Shown here: piece after piece, positions 1-9,643 of the stretch
How positions within the stretch are numbered: the stretch's first letter is position 1
Layout: each line of letters starts with the position of its first letter
Origin: Nocardioides rotundus
GTDB lineage: Bacteria; Actinomycetota; Actinomycetes; Propionibacteriales; Nocardioidaceae
Assembly: GCF_019931675.1 (NCBI RefSeq)
Contig: NZ_CP082922.1
Span: forward strand, 1,875,001 to 1,939,000
Reading direction: 5' to 3'
DNA length: 64,000 nt
Made by a program: the position numbers and the translations under genes
Notes under the pieces: model-generated
Databases searched by the model: none
Told to the model about the DNA's origin: nothing
What the model saw: the letters and a program-made list of their open reading frames with translations, nothing else

Positions 1-404
1 ATCCACCCCAGCAGCGCGCACTTGATCCGCGCCGGGAACTTGGCGACGCCGGCGAACGCGATCCCGTCCTCCAGCACGTCCTCGTCCGGCTCCACCTGGC
101 CCTTGCCCTGCATCAGCTCGGTGAACGTGTCCAGCACGCTCATCGCCTCGTCGACCTGCTTGCCGATCAGCAGATCGGTCATCACCGAGGTGGACGCCTG
201 CGAGATCGAGCAACCGACGGCGTCGTAGGACACGTCGGCCACGGTGTCGCCCTCCAGGTGCACGCGCAGCGTCACCTCGTCGCCGCACGTCGGGTTGACG
301 TGGTGCACCTCGGCCTCGAACGGCTCGCGAAGCCCCTTGTTGAGGGGGTTCTTGTAGTGGTCGAGGATGATCTCCTGGTAGAGCGCATCCAGATCCTGGC
401 TCAT
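1..404 (-). CDS. sufU: SufU, Fe-S cluster assembly protein / sulfur relay (C-terminus cut by window edge)
   Basis: Zinc-containing SufU takes sulfur from the SufS persulfide and passes it to the SufBCD scaffold in the cytosol. About 134 residues are visible, starting at the ATG at 404. The three family cysteines are present: in NPTCGDEVTLRV, in AVGCSISQAST, and in RIKCALLGW close to the left edge. The first cysteine is followed by GD, the usual SufU zinc-site aspartate. The gene starts 2 bases after the sufS stop, so the two are surely co-transcribed. About 15-20 C-terminal residues are expected beyond the window. A plain NifU-type scaffold is less likely next to SufS in an actinobacterium. 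Confidence 0.93.
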   Translation of the reverse strand, partial: MSQDLDALYQEIILDHYKNPLNKGLREPFEAEVHHVNPTCGDEVTLRVHLEGDTVADVSYDAVGCSISQASTSVMTDLLIGKQVDEAMSVLDTFTELMQGKGQVEPDEDVLEDGIAFAGVAKFPARIKCALLGW

Positions 405-406
405 TC

Positions 407-1690
407 TCACCCCACCTTGAAGTAGTCGCGGGTGGCGTTCAGCGCCTCGATGAAGGCGTCGATCTCCGCCGGGGTCGTGTACAGGTACGACGACATCCGG
501 GTGGACGCCTGCACCCCGAACCGCTGGTGGGCCGGCTTGGCGCAGTGGTGTCCGGCGCGTACGGCGACCCCGCGGGAGTCGAGCACCTGGGCCACGTCGT
601 GCGGGTGCACCCCGTCGAGCTCGAAGGAGATCGCGCCGCCGCGCAGCGCCGCGTCGGTTGGCCCGAGGATGGTCACGCCCGGCACGGTGGAGAGGCCCTC
701 CAGGGCGTAGCCGGTGATCGCCTCCTCGTGCGCCCGGACCTTGTCCAGCCCGAGCTCGCGCAGGTAGTCCACCGCCGCCCCCAGGCCAACGGCCTCGACG
801 ATCGGCGGCGTCCCGGCCTCGAACCGGTGCGGGATGCCGGCGTAGGTGGACCGGTCCATGGTCACCGTGGCGATCATCTCGCCCCCGCCGAGGAACGGCG
901 GCAGCTGCTCCAGCAGGGTACGGCGACCCCACAGGACCCCGATCCCGGTCGGCCCGACCACCTTGTGGCCGGTGAAGACCACCACGTCGGGCCGGTCGGA
1001 CTCCGGCATCGCGGCCAGGTCGATCGGCAGCTGCGGCGCGGCCTGGGACGCGTCGACCACCACGATGGCGCCGACCTCGTGCGCGCGACGGGTCAGCTCG
1101 GCGACCGGGTTGACCGTGCCGAGCATGTTCGACACCCAGGTGAACGCGACGACCTTGGTGCGCTCGGTGATCAGCTCGTCGATGTTCGACAGGTCCAGCT
1201 GCCCGTCGTCGGTGACGCCGAACCAGCGCAGCGTGGCACCCGTGCGCTCGGTGAGCAGCTGCCAGGGCACGATGTTGGAGTGGTGCTCCATCTCGGTGAT
1301 GACGACCTCGTCGCCTGCACCGACCCGCAGGTCGCCCTCGGCCCACGCCAGCGTGTTCGCCACCAGGTTGAGCGCCTCGGAGGCGTTCTTGGTGAAGATC
1401 ACCTCGTCGCGGTCCGGCGCCCCGAGGAAGGCCGCGACCTTGTCGCGCGCCTCCTCGAAGGCGGCCGTCGACTCCGCACCGAGCTGGTGCATCGCCCGGG
1501 CGATGTTGGCGTTGTGCTTCTCCAGGTGGTCGACCATCGTGTCGATGACCACCTGCGGCTTCTGCGAGGTGTTCGCCGAGTCCAGGTAGACCAGCGGACG
1601 CCCGCCCTCGAGGGTGCGGCCCAGGATCGGGAAGTCCTTGCGGACCACGTCGAGCCCGGGCAGCAGCCCCTGCAGGTCGGTGGTGGTCAT
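407..1690 (-). CDS. sufS: SufS cysteine desulfurase (PLP-dependent)
   Basis: This 427-residue class V aminotransferase-fold enzyme removes sulfur from cysteine, leaving alanine and an enzyme persulfide for Fe-S assembly. The PLP lysine is K243 in FTGHKVVGPTGIGVLWG. The persulfide-forming cysteine is C384 in RAGHHCAKPAHQRFG, the short-loop type II (SufS) form that needs a SufU or SufE partner; SufU follows immediately. The MEHHSN motif near residue 135 is also typical. It starts at the ATG at 1690, one base after the sufC stop. Length matches the family (about 410-430). Confidence 0.97.
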   Translation of the reverse strand: MTTTDLQGLLPGLDVVRKDFPILGRTLEGGRPLVYLDSANTSQKPQVVIDTMVDHLEKHNANIARAMHQLGAESTAAFEEARDKVAAFLGAPDRDEVIFTKNASEALNLVANTLAWAEGDLRVGAGDEVVITEMEHHSNIVPWQLLTERTGATLRWFGVTDDGQLDLSNIDELITERTKVVAFTWVSNMLGTVNPVAELTRRAHEVGAIVVVDASQAAPQLPIDLAAMPESDRPDVVVFTGHKVVGPTGIGVLWGRRTLLEQLPPFLGGGEMIATVTMDRSTYAGIPHRFEAGTPPIVEAVGLGAAVDYLRELGLDKVRAHEEAITGYALEGLSTVPGVTILGPTDAALRGGAISFELDGVHPHDVAQVLDSRGVAVRAGHHCAKPAHQRFGVQASTRMSSYLYTTPAEIDAFIEALNATRDYFKVG

Positions 1691-1692
1691 GG

Positions 1693-2451
1693 TCAGACCG
1701 CTGCCTTCACGTACTTGTCGTAGCCCTCGGCCTCGAGCTGGTCGGCCAGCTCCGGACCGCCCTGCTCGGCGATCCTGCCGTTGACGAACACGTGCACGAA
1801 GTCCGGCTTGATGTAGCGCAGGATCCGCGTGTAGTGGGTGATCAGCAGGACGCCCTTGTCGCCGTCCTCGGTGAAGCGGTTGACCCCCTCGGAGACGACG
1901 CGCAGGGCGTCGATGTCCAGGCCGGAGTCGGTCTCGTCGAGCACCGCGACCTTGGGGTCGAGCAGCTCCAGCTGGGCGATCTCGTGCCGCTTCTTCTCAC
2001 CGCCGGAGAAGCCCTCGTTGACGTTGCGCTTGGCGAACTCGGGGTCCAGTCCGGACTGCTCCAGCGCGGTGTTGACGTCCTTGACCCAGGTGCGCAGCTT
2101 CGGCGCCTCGCCGTCGATGGAGGTCTTGGCGGTGCGCAGGAAGTTCGCCACCGAGACGCCGGGCACCTCGACGGGGTACTGCATGGCCAGGAACAGGCCG
2201 GCGCGGGCGCGCTCGTCCACGCTCATCTCCAGCACGTCCTCACCGTCGAGGGTGACGCTGCCGGAGGTGATGTCGTACTTCGGGTGGCCCGCGATCGAGT
2301 AGGCCAGGGTGGACTTGCCGGAGCCGTTGGGGCCCATGATGGCGTGCACCTGACCGGAGTCGATGGTGAGCGTGACCCCCTTGAGGATCTCCTTGGGACC
2401 GTCCTCGGTCTCGACCGAGACGTGCAGGTCCTTGATCTCGAGCTTGCTCAT
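1693..2451 (-). CDS. sufC: SufC, ATPase of the SufBCD Fe-S scaffold
   Basis: SufC is a soluble ABC-type ATPase that drives the SufB-SufD scaffold. The 252-residue protein shows Walker A GPNGSGKST, an ABC signature within NEGFSGGEKKRHEI, and Walker B VAVLDETDSGLD. The ATG at 2451 overlaps the stop of the upstream ferredoxin gene by 4 bases (ATGA). The open frame continues upstream, but that part is the ferredoxin gene in another frame, and the family N-terminus MSKLEIKDLHV fixes the start here. Confidence 0.97.
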   Translation of the reverse strand: MSKLEIKDLHVSVETEDGPKEILKGVTLTIDSGQVHAIMGPNGSGKSTLAYSIAGHPKYDITSGSVTLDGEDVLEMSVDERARAGLFLAMQYPVEVPGVSVANFLRTAKTSIDGEAPKLRTWVKDVNTALEQSGLDPEFAKRNVNEGFSGGEKKRHEIAQLELLDPKVAVLDETDSGLDIDALRVVSEGVNRFTEDGDKGVLLITHYTRILRYIKPDFVHVFVNGRIAEQGGPELADQLEAEGYDKYVKAAV

Positions 2452-2798
2452 GCTGGGGTGACTCCGTTCAGGGTTGTGTCGGTGTCGACGTACACCTCGC
2501 CGTCGCGCAGCTCCACGGGGAACGTCGCGACCGGCTCGGTCGCCGGAAGGTTGGTGGGCTTGCCGGTGCGCAGGTCGAACATCGACCCGTGCAGCCAGCA
2601 CTCGATTTCGCAGTCGGCGACCTCGCCCTCGCTGAGGGCGACGTTGGCGTGCGAGCACATGTTCTCCAGGGCGTAGACCTGCACGCCGCCGTCCTCGCCG
2701 TCGCAGCGGGCCACGGCCACGTCGTAGCGTCCGAGGGTCACCGCGAGGGCCTCGTCGGTGGGTACGTCGGACAGCGCGCAGGCTCGCTCGAAGGCCAT
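2448..2798 (-). CDS. Rieske-type [2Fe-2S] ferredoxin of the suf operon
   Basis: This 116-residue protein resembles the ferredoxin subunit of non-heme iron dioxygenases. The Rieske ligands are visible as CSHANVALSEG (Cys-x-His) and CWLHGSMFD (Cys-x-x-His). It sits inside the suf operon: its ATG overlaps the last base of the sufD stop, and its own stop overlaps the sufC start by 4 bases. Such a ferredoxin between sufD and sufC is a recurrent actinobacterial arrangement. An electron-transfer role during cluster assembly is inferred; no dioxygenase subunits lie nearby. Its exact partner is unknown. Confidence 0.9.
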   Translation of the reverse strand: MAFERACALSDVPTDEALAVTLGRYDVAVARCDGEDGGVQVYALENMCSHANVALSEGEVADCEIECWLHGSMFDLRTGKPTNLPATEPVATFPVELRDGEVYVDTDTTLNGVTPA

Positions 2799-3982
2799 CA
2801 GAGAACCTTGCCCGTGACGTTCTTGGCCAGCTCCGCCTCGACGGTGGCCACCAACTGCTCCTCGATCTGCGGCATCGCGATCTTGCGGATCAGGTCGTTG
2901 AAGAAGCCGTGCACCACCAGGCGACGGGCCTCCTTCTCCTCGATCCCGCGCGAGCGCAGGTAGAACAGCTGCTGGTCGTCGAAGCGGCCGGTCGCCGACG
3001 CGTGGCCCGCGCCCTCGATCTCGCCGGTCTCGATCTCCAGGTTCGGCACCGAGTCGGCCTGCGCCCCGTCGGTGAGGACGAGGTTGCGGTTCTCCTCGTA
3101 GGTCTCGATGCCCTCGGCCACCTTGCGGATCAGCACGTTGCCGACCCACACGGTGTGCGCGCCCTCGCCCTGCAGCGCGCCCTTGTAGGCGACGTTGCTC
3201 TTGGTGTTGGGCGCGGTGTGGTCGGCGAAGAGCCGGTGCTCGATGTGCTGGCCGGCGTCGGCGAAGTAGAGCCCGAGCAGCTCCGCGTCGCCGCCGGGGC
3301 CGGCGTACTCGACGTTGGCGTGCATCCGCACCAGGTCGCCGCCGAAGGAGATGGCGGTGTGCCGCACGGTGGCGTCCCGGCCGACCCGGATCGAGTCGCG
3401 GCCCAGGTGGACGGCGTCGTCCTCCCAGTCCTGCAGGGACAGGATGTTGGCCTGGGCGCCGTCGCCCACGAGCACCGAGGTGATCGCGCAGTAGCGGGCC
3501 GAGCCGGTGTGCTCGAGCACGATGTCGGCCTTGGCGTGGGTGCCGACCCGGATCACCAGGTGCCCCCAGACCAGGTCCTCGACCGAGGAGCCGGAGAGCT
3601 TGATGACCACCGGCTCGTCGAGCTCGGCGTCGGCGGGCACGTCCAGCAGCATCGCGGTGGAGGCGTTCGCCACCGCCAGGGCCGCCGGCCGCTCGTTGGG
3701 GGCCAGCTCGCCGAGCTCCTTGGCCTCCTCGGCGGAGATCTCGGTGAGGGTCACCCCCTCGGGCAGCGTGGTCTCCCAGGTCAGGCGGGCGTCGGACGCC
3801 TCGCCGTCGAGGATGCCGCGGAGCCGCTTGAGCGGGGTGAACCGCCAGACCTCCTCACGGCCGGTGGGCACCGGGTAGGCGTCCAGGTCGTAGGAGGCGG
3901 GCGGGTTGAGGTGGGACTCCACCCGGTCCTGCTCCAGGGCGGCGCTCACGGCACTCGAGCGCTCGGAATCGATGATCGTCAC
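2798..3982 (-). CDS. sufD: SufD, Fe-S assembly scaffold subunit
   Basis: SufD pairs with SufB and binds SufC to form the scaffold on which Fe-S clusters are built. The 394-residue protein has the SufBD beta-helix core and the family C-terminal stretch FYLRSRGIEEKEARRLVVHG, closely matched by [20 protein letters not shown] in SufB. It lies 46 bases after sufB. The residues before about 40 are variable; the ATG at 3982 (MTIIDSERSS) is the first in frame and gives the usual length. Confidence 0.96.
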   Translation of the reverse strand: MTIIDSERSSAVSAALEQDRVESHLNPPASYDLDAYPVPTGREEVWRFTPLKRLRGILDGEASDARLTWETTLPEGVTLTEISAEEAKELGELAPNERPAALAVANASTAMLLDVPADAELDEPVVIKLSGSSVEDLVWGHLVIRVGTHAKADIVLEHTGSARYCAITSVLVGDGAQANILSLQDWEDDAVHLGRDSIRVGRDATVRHTAISFGGDLVRMHANVEYAGPGGDAELLGLYFADAGQHIEHRLFADHTAPNTKSNVAYKGALQGEGAHTVWVGNVLIRKVAEGIETYEENRNLVLTDGAQADSVPNLEIETGEIEGAGHASATGRFDDQQLFYLRSRGIEEKEARRLVVHGFFNDLIRKIAMPQIEEQLVATVEAELAKNVTGKVL

Positions 3983-4028
3983 TCTTCGTCTTTCTCACTC
4001 GTTGGCAGGCGGGGACCGGTCGGCCGGA

Positions 4029-5471
4029 TCAGCCGACGGCGCCCTCCATCTGCAGCTCGATCAGGCGGTTGAGCTCCAGGGCGTACTCCATCGGCAGCTC
4101 CTTGGCGATCGGCTCCACGAACCCGCGGACGATCATCGCCATGGCCTCGTCCTCCCCCAGGCCGCGCGACATCAGGTAGAACAGCTGGTCCTCGGAGACC
4201 TTCGAGACGCTCGCCTCGTGGCCCATGGACACGTCGTCCTCGCGGATGTCGACGTAGGGGTAGGTGTCGGAGCGGCTGATCTGGTCGACCAGCAGCGCGT
4301 CGCACAGGACGTTGGACTTCGAGCCCTCGGCGCCCTCGTTGACCTGGATCAGCCCGCGGTACGACGTACGCCCGCCACCGCGGGCCACCGACTTGGACAG
4401 GATCGAGCTGGACGTGTGCGGGGCGGCGTGCACCATCTTGGCGCCCGCGTCCTGGTGCTGGCCCTCGCCGGCGAAGGCGATGGACAGCGTCTCGCCCTTG
4501 GCGTGCTCGCCCATCAGGTAGACGGCGGGGTACTTCATCGTCACCTTCGAGCCGATGTTGCCGTCGACCCACTCCATGGTGGCGCCGGCCTCGCAGGTCG
4601 CGCGCTTGGTCACCAGGTTGTAGACGTTGTTCGACCAGTTCTGGATCGTGGTGTAGCGGCAGCGGCCGCCCTTCTTGACCACGATCTCGACCACGGCGGA
4701 GTGCAGCGAGTCCGAGGTGTAGATCGGCGCGGTGCAGCCCTCGACGTAGTGCACGTAGGCGTCCTCGTCGACGATGATGAGGGTCCGCTCGAACTGGCCC
4801 ATGTTCTCGGTGTTGATCCGGAAGTAGGCCTGCAGCGGGATGTCCACGTGCACGCCCGGCGGGACGTAGATGAACGAGCCGCCGGACCAGACCGCGGTGT
4901 TGAGCGCGGCGAACTTGTTGTCGCCGACCGGGATCACCGTGCCGAAGTACTCCTGGAAGAGCTCCGGGTGCTCCTTGAGCGCGGTGTCGGTGTCGAGGAA
5001 GAGGACGCCCTGCTCCTCCAGGTCCTCGCGGATCTGGTGGTAGACGACCTCGGACTCGTACTGCGCGGCGACGCCGGCGACCAGGCGCTGCTTCTCCGCC
5101 TCCGGGATGCCGAGCTTGTCGTAGGTGTTCTTGATGTCCTCGGGCAGGTCCTCCCAGCTCTGGGCCTGCTTCTCGGTGGACCGGACGAAGTACTTGATGT
5201 TGTCGAAGTCGATCGCCGACAGGTCCGAGCCCCACGTCGGCATCGGCTTGCGGTCGAAGAGCTTGAGGCCCTTGAGGCGCAGGTCGAGCATCCACTGCGG
5301 CTCGGACTTCTTCTCCGAGATGTCCCGGACGACCGCCTCGTTGAGCCCGCGGGTCGCGGTCGCTCCGGCGTCGTCGCGGTCGGCCCAGCCGAACTCGTAG
5401 CGGCCCAGCCCCTTCAGCTCGGGGTTGAGCTCCTCGATCGTCGGCTTGGCCTCGGGTCGGGTGTCGGTCAT
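4029..5471 (-). CDS. sufB: SufB, Fe-S assembly scaffold subunit
   Basis: SufB is the subunit on which the nascent cluster forms. It has 480 residues, the normal size, with no intein, unlike SufB in some mycobacteria. Conserved stretches include [20 protein letters not shown] and the C-terminal SufBD signature around [14 protein letters not shown]. The ATG at 5471 ([11 protein letters not shown]) overlaps the sufR stop by 4 bases; the longer open frame upstream is sufR read out of frame. Confidence 0.97.
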   Translation of the reverse strand: MTDTRPEAKPTIEELNPELKGLGRYEFGWADRDDAGATATRGLNEAVVRDISEKKSEPQWMLDLRLKGLKLFDRKPMPTWGSDLSAIDFDNIKYFVRSTEKQAQSWEDLPEDIKNTYDKLGIPEAEKQRLVAGVAAQYESEVVYHQIREDLEEQGVLFLDTDTALKEHPELFQEYFGTVIPVGDNKFAALNTAVWSGGSFIYVPPGVHVDIPLQAYFRINTENMGQFERTLIIVDEDAYVHYVEGCTAPIYTSDSLHSAVVEIVVKKGGRCRYTTIQNWSNNVYNLVTKRATCEAGATMEWVDGNIGSKVTMKYPAVYLMGEHAKGETLSIAFAGEGQHQDAGAKMVHAAPHTSSSILSKSVARGGGRTSYRGLIQVNEGAEGSKSNVLCDALLVDQISRSDTYPYVDIREDDVSMGHEASVSKVSEDQLFYLMSRGLGEDEAMAMIVRGFVEPIAKELPMEYALELNRLIELQMEGAVG

Positions 5472-6226
5472 GACGCGCCGTCCTTGTCTGTCTGGTTCGG
5501 GGTCGGGTCGTGCTTCTGGCTCTGTGGGTGGTCGGGTGCGTGGGGGATGTTGGTCGTGCACACGCCGTCGCCGTGCGCGATCGTGGCCAGGCGCTGGACG
5601 TGGGTGCCCAGCACCCGCCCGATCGCCTCGGTCTCGGCCTCGCACAGCTGGGGGAACTCGTGGGCCACGTGCGCCACCGGGCAGTGCTGCTGGCACAGCT
5701 GCTCCCCGTGGGCGTGCGGCCCGACGACGGGCAGCTCGCGCACCGAGGCGGCGTACCCCTCGCTGCTGAACACCCTGGCCAGGGCGTCGGCGGGCGAGAG
5801 GCTCGGGTCCTCGGTGACGATCCGCGCGTAGTCCCTCTCGATGAACGCCATCCGGCGTCGTGCGAATTCCTGGACCGCGGCCTCACCCTGGGTCTCGGCC
5901 AGGAACCGCAGCGCCTGGGTGGCCAGGTCGTCGTAGGCCTGGTCGAAGCGGTCGCGCCCCTGCTCGGTGAGCCGGAACGCGCGCGCCGGCCGACCCCGGC
6001 CACGGGGGCCCTGCTGGCGGGCCTCCTCCGCGATCACGTCGCCGGCCTCGAGCAGCTGGTCGAGGTGCCGGCGTACGGCGGCCGCGGTCAGCCCCAGCCG
6101 GGAGGCCAGGTCCGCTGCCGTCGACGAGCCGTTCTCCAGGATCGAGCGGGCCACCCGCGCGCGTGTCGGCGCGTCCCCCGCACGGGCGTGATCGCCCGCC
6201 GTGGTGGTGGTCTCCGCGAATTGCAC
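5468..6226 (-). CDS. sufR: SufR-type Fe-S-sensing repressor heading the suf operon
   Basis: A 252-residue regulator. Residues 20-70 form a winged helix ([20 protein letters not shown], then [11 protein letters not shown]). The C-terminal half carries clustered cysteines ([18 protein letters not shown] and a later GDGVCTTN), as in the SufR family, whose members use a bound Fe-S cluster to sense demand and repress suf. It is the first gene of the operon and overlaps sufB by 4 bases, which fits autoregulation. The start is a GTG at 6226; an ATG at 6231 is in another frame. The last 20 residues are low-complexity and probably disordered. Confidence 0.9.
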   Translation of the reverse strand: MQFAETTTTAGDHARAGDAPTRARVARSILENGSSTAADLASRLGLTAAAVRRHLDQLLEAGDVIAEEARQQGPRGRGRPARAFRLTEQGRDRFDQAYDDLATQALRFLAETQGEAAVQEFARRRMAFIERDYARIVTEDPSLSPADALARVFSSEGYAASVRELPVVGPHAHGEQLCQQHCPVAHVAHEFPQLCEAETEAIGRVLGTHVQRLATIAHGDGVCTTNIPHAPDHPQSQKHDPTPNQTDKDGAS

Positions 6227-6274
6227 AACATCAGTGTGACGTTATTGATCCACGGCTTTCAAGCAAGGGTGGCC

Positions 6275-6280
6275 TAACCT
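6275..6280 (+). promoter_or_regulatory. -10 hexamer TAACCT, leaderless-type promoter of the EEP gene
   Basis: TAACCT ends exactly 6 bases before the ATG at 6287, so transcription would start at or next to the start codon. The 60-base gap to sufR must also hold the suf promoter on the minus strand; a TAACGT on that strand 12 bases before the sufR GTG is a candidate. The -10 call rests on the TANNNT pattern only. Confidence 0.55.
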
Positions 6281-6286
6281 GCTGCA

Positions 6287-7258
6287 ATGCCGTTCTCGAG
6301 GTGGTACCTGACCGCTCGCGTGGTGGCGACGGCGCTCGCCGTCGCCACCGGGCTGCTCCTGGTCGCGCCCGGAGGTCGCGACGCCGGTCCGGCCCGGACC
6401 GACCGGGTAGAGCCCGTCGCGCAGAAGGAGAAGCGGTCCGACACCTGGCGCGCGCCGCTGCGCAAGGGGCCGAGGGTCGGCACCTTCAACGTCCTCGGCG
6501 CCAACCACACCGAGCCGGGCGGCGACCGCAAGGGCTGGAAGCGCTACGGCTGGCGGCTGCGGCGGGCGATCCCGCTGATGGAGAAGCAGAACCTGTCGGT
6601 CGTGGGCATGCAGGAGTTCCAGGGTCCGCAGCGCACGCTGTTCTTCCGGCTGACCAAGGATCGGCGGATGCAGTGGCGGCTCTCGCCGAAGGGCAATGAG
6701 ACCAACGGCATCCTGTGGCGCCCCGGGAAGTGGCGGTTGGTGCGCGCCGGGCGGATCAAGGTCCCCTACTTCCACGGCAAGCCGGTGGGCATGCCCTATG
6801 TCCTGCTCCGCCGGACCGGGACCCGGGAGAAGGTCTGGTTCGTCAACGTGCACAACCCCGCCTCCGCCAAGGGCCCGGCGGCGAAGTACCGCAAGATCGC
6901 CCTGCGGCGGGAGGCCCGCCTGGTGAAGCGGCTGCGCCGGACCGGCCGGCCGGTCATGCTCATCGGCGACCTCAACCAGCGGGAGTCGGGCTTCTGCTAC
7001 CTGGCCAAGCGCGGGATGCGGGCCTCCGCCGGCGGCAGCTTCCGCCCGGACCGGCCCCGGGGGCAGCGCTGCCGGCCGCCGAAGGACGTCCGCATCGACT
7101 GGCTCTTCATCGACGGCGGCAAGCGCGCGCGGCTCGGCGGTCACCGGGTCGAGAGCCGGACCCGCAAGCGTGGCATCAGCGACCATCCCATCGTGATCAG
7201 CTCGCTGCCCGCCTACTACCAGCGCCCGGACCGCAGGAAGCGTGGCCGGCGTCACTAG
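6287..7258 (+). CDS. Secreted or membrane-anchored endonuclease/exonuclease/phosphatase (EEP) family protein
   Basis: This 323-residue protein has an N-terminal hydrophobic segment at about residues 8-28 (signal peptide or anchor) followed by an EEP-fold domain. The EEP motifs appear in order: VGTFNVLG, GMQEFQG (metal-binding Glu), VNVHNP, LIGDLNQRE (Asp/Asn) and ISDHPIVISS (terminal Asp-His). These enzymes are Mg-dependent phosphodiesterases such as nucleases and sphingomyelinases; the substrate cannot be told here. The protein is very basic. Between sufR and the ABC transporter it looks like part of an insertion in an otherwise conserved suf-ABC-cta gene order. Confidence 0.85.
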   Translation: MPFSRWYLTARVVATALAVATGLLLVAPGGRDAGPARTDRVEPVAQKEKRSDTWRAPLRKGPRVGTFNVLGANHTEPGGDRKGWKRYGWRLRRAIPLMEKQNLSVVGMQEFQGPQRTLFFRLTKDRRMQWRLSPKGNETNGILWRPGKWRLVRAGRIKVPYFHGKPVGMPYVLLRRTGTREKVWFVNVHNPASAKGPAAKYRKIALRREARLVKRLRRTGRPVMLIGDLNQRESGFCYLAKRGMRASAGGSFRPDRPRGQRCRPPKDVRIDWLFIDGGKRARLGGHRVESRTRKRGISDHPIVISSLPAYYQRPDRRKRGRRH

Positions 7259-7261
7259 GCT
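7256..7261 (+). promoter_or_regulatory. -10 hexamer TAGGCT overlapping the stop codon of the EEP gene
   Basis: The TAG stop of the preceding gene forms the first three bases of TAGGCT, followed by 6 bases and the ATG at 7268. This is the same spacing as at other genes in the window and suggests an own leaderless transcript for the molybdopterin subunit gene. Confidence 0.5.
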
Positions 7262-7267
7262 GACGCC

Positions 7268-9619
7268 ATGCCAGGATCGATCCTCGGAACCTCCGTACGG
7301 CGCGTCGAGGACCCCGAGCTCCTCACCGGCCGCGGCACCTTCGTCGACAACCTCGCCGCAGCCCGCGACGACGTGCTGCGCGCGGTCTTCGTGCGCAGCC
7401 CTCTCGCGCACGCCCGGATCACCGGCGTCGACACCACCGCGGCGCAGGCGGCCCCCGGCGTGCGCCTGGTCCTGACGGGCGCCGACGTCGCCGACACGCC
7501 GGTCCCGCCGTTCGCGACGGCCAGCAAGAAGGTGAGCCGCTACGCGCTGACGGCCGACCGGGCCCGCTACGTCGGCGACCCGGTCGCGCTGGTGGTCGCG
7601 GAGACCACGGCGCAGGCGCTCGACGCCGCCGAGCTGGTCGAGGTCGACTACGAGCCGCTCGAGGTGGTCGCCGACATGGAGGCGGCCATCGGCCCGGACG
7701 CGCCCGCCCAGTTCGACGAGCTGCCGGACAACGTCGCCATCCGCCGGATGGGCGAGGGCGACCCGCTGGAGGGCGCGGCCCACGTGGTCCGGGTGCGGAT
7801 GGAGAACAACCGGCTGGCGACCGCGCCGATCGAGGGCAACGCGGTGCTGGCCGACCCCACCGCCGACGGCTACGACCTCACCGTGTGGCTCTCCTCCCAG
7901 CACCCGCACCTCTCCCGCGACCTGCTCGCCCGCTACACCGGCCTGGACAAGGAGCGGATCAGAGTCGTGGTCCCGCACGTGGGCGGCGCGTTCGGTGGCA
8001 AGGCCGGGATGAATGCCGACCATGCCGCGGTCGTCGTCGCGGCGCGCCGGCTCGGCCGGCCGGTGGCGTGGGCCGAGACGCGCAGCGAGGCGATGCTCTC
8101 GATGCAGGGCCGCGGCCAGGTGCAGTACGTCGAGCTGGGGCTCGACGACGAGGGCCGCATCACCGGCATGCATGCCCGGGTGGTCGGCGACTGCGGCGCC
8201 TACGCGGGGTTCGGGGGCACCTTCGCCTCCGGCTCCACCCGCACCATGGCGCAGGGCCCCTACCGGATCCCCGCGCTGCGCTACGACGGCATCTCCGCGC
8301 TCACCAACACCGCGCCGATGGGCGCCTTCCGAGGCGCCGGGCGGCCGGAGGCGGCGGCGCTGCTGGAGCGGGTGATGGACCTCGCGGCGGCCGAGGTGGG
8401 TCTGCCGCCGGAGGAGCTGCGGCGACGCAACTTCGTCTCGCCCGACGACTTCCCCTGGGAGTCCCACGCCGGAGCGACCTACGACTCCGGCGACTACGAC
8501 CTGCCGCTCACCGAGGCGCTCCGGCTGGCCGACGTCGAGGGCGTCCGGGCCGAGCAGGCACGGCGCCGCGAGGCGGGCGCGCGCTGGCAGCTGGGCGTCG
8601 GCCTGGCGTCGTACGTCGAGATCACCGGCTTCGGCGGCAGCGAGCACGGCCACGTCGAGGTGCACGAGGACGGCTCGGCGACCGTGCGCTCGGGCACCTC
8701 GGCCCACGGCCAGGGACACGCCACCGCGTTCTCGATGATCGCCGCGGAGACCCTGGGCATCCCGCTGGAGCGGATCCGCTTCGAGCAGGCGGACACCGCG
8801 GTCGTCCCCACCGGCGGCGGCACGGGCGGTGCCCGGTCGCTGCAGATGGGCGGTCAGGCGGTCGCCCGCGCGGCCGCCGGCCTCCTGGACCGGGCCCGGA
8901 CCCTCGCCGCGGAGCTGCTGGAGGCCTCCCCGGAGGACATCGAGCTGGGCGAGGACGGATTCGAGGTGCGCGGCGTGCCGGGCACCCGCGTCACCTGGAC
9001 CGAGCTGGCGAGCGCCGCCACAGAACGGGGCGAGCCGCTGGTGCAGACCGACACCTTCGAGCAGCCCAACTCCACCTTCCCCTTCGGCACGCACGTGTCG
9101 GTGGTGGAGGTGGACACCGAGACCGGATGGGTCCGCCCGCTGCGGCACATCGCGGTCGACGACGCCGGCCGGGTGGTGAACCCGCTCCTCGTCGCCGGCC
9201 AGCAGCACGGCGGCGCGGTGCAGGGCATCAGCCAGGCGCTGTGGGAGGAGTTCGTCTACGACGCCGAGGGGACGCCGATGACCTCGACGTTCGCCGACTA
9301 CCCGATGCCGACGGCCGCCGACCTGGTCCAGATCGACGCGCACTCCACCGAGACGCCCACGCCCTACAACGAGCTCGGCGTCAAAGGCATCGGCGAGGCG
9401 GCGACCATCGGCGCGACGCCCGCGGTGCAGAACGCGGTGGTCGACGCGCTCGCCCACCTCGGCGTGCGCCACATCGACATCCCCTGCACGCCGCTGCGCG
9501 TCCACCGGGCGATCGCCGAGGCGGCCGCCGGGCGGGCCGACCCGTGGCGCGAGCCACCCGCGGCCTTCTCCGAGGACGGCGCTCCCGACGAGGAGGCACC
9601 GGCCGACGTCGAGGTCTAG
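7268..9619 (+). CDS. Molybdopterin-binding large subunit, xanthine dehydrogenase / CoxL-like family (orphan)
   Basis: This 783-residue protein matches the catalytic large subunit of molybdenum hydroxylases. Visible are the N-terminal [26 protein letters not shown] near residue 240, [12 protein letters not shown] near residue 350, and near the C-terminus [20 protein letters not shown] with the conserved active-site glutamate. The GAFRGAGR loop resembles the AYRGAGR loop of form II CoxL and aldehyde-oxidase-type enzymes, not the AYxCSFR loop of true form I CO dehydrogenase, so CO oxidation is not indicated. The FAD and [2Fe-2S] subunits normally encoded next to it are absent here. Substrate unknown. 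Confidence 0.9.
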   Translation: MPGSILGTSVRRVEDPELLTGRGTFVDNLAAARDDVLRAVFVRSPLAHARITGVDTTAAQAAPGVRLVLTGADVADTPVPPFATASKKVSRYALTADRARYVGDPVALVVAETTAQALDAAELVEVDYEPLEVVADMEAAIGPDAPAQFDELPDNVAIRRMGEGDPLEGAAHVVRVRMENNRLATAPIEGNAVLADPTADGYDLTVWLSSQHPHLSRDLLARYTGLDKERIRVVVPHVGGAFGGKAGMNADHAAVVVAARRLGRPVAWAETRSEAMLSMQGRGQVQYVELGLDDEGRITGMHARVVGDCGAYAGFGGTFASGSTRTMAQGPYRIPALRYDGISALTNTAPMGAFRGAGRPEAAALLERVMDLAAAEVGLPPEELRRRNFVSPDDFPWESHAGATYDSGDYDLPLTEALRLADVEGVRAEQARRREAGARWQLGVGLASYVEITGFGGSEHGHVEVHEDGSATVRSGTSAHGQGHATAFSMIAAETLGIPLERIRFEQADTAVVPTGGGTGGARSLQMGGQAVARAAAGLLDRARTLAAELLEASPEDIELGEDGFEVRGVPGTRVTWTELASAATERGEPLVQTDTFEQPNSTFPFGTHVSVVEVDTETGWVRPLRHIAVDDAGRVVNPLLVAGQQHGGAVQGISQALWEEFVYDAEGTPMTSTFADYPMPTAADLVQIDAHSTETPTPYNELGVKGIGEAATIGATPAVQNAVVDALAHLGVRHIDIPCTPLRVHRAIAEAAAGRADPWREPPAAFSEDGAPDEEAPADVEV

Positions 9620-9631
9620 GCGGGGCGTTCC

Positions 9632-9637
9632 TAGACT
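9632..9637 (+). promoter_or_regulatory. -10 hexamer TAGACT, leaderless-type promoter of the ABC transporter-ctaA operon
   Basis: TAGACT is followed by 6 bases and then the GTG start at 9644. No Shine-Dalgarno sequence is visible before that GTG, consistent with a leaderless message. Confidence 0.6.
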
Positions 9638-9643
9638 GAGCCC

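Noticed and set aside
4029..5471. An intein in SufB, as in some mycobacteria
   Set aside because: The protein has the normal 480 residues with no inserted block.
7268..9619. Form I carbon monoxide dehydrogenase large subunit (coxL)
   Set aside because: The active-site loop is GAFRGAGR instead of the Cys-containing AYxCSFR, and coxM/coxS are absent.
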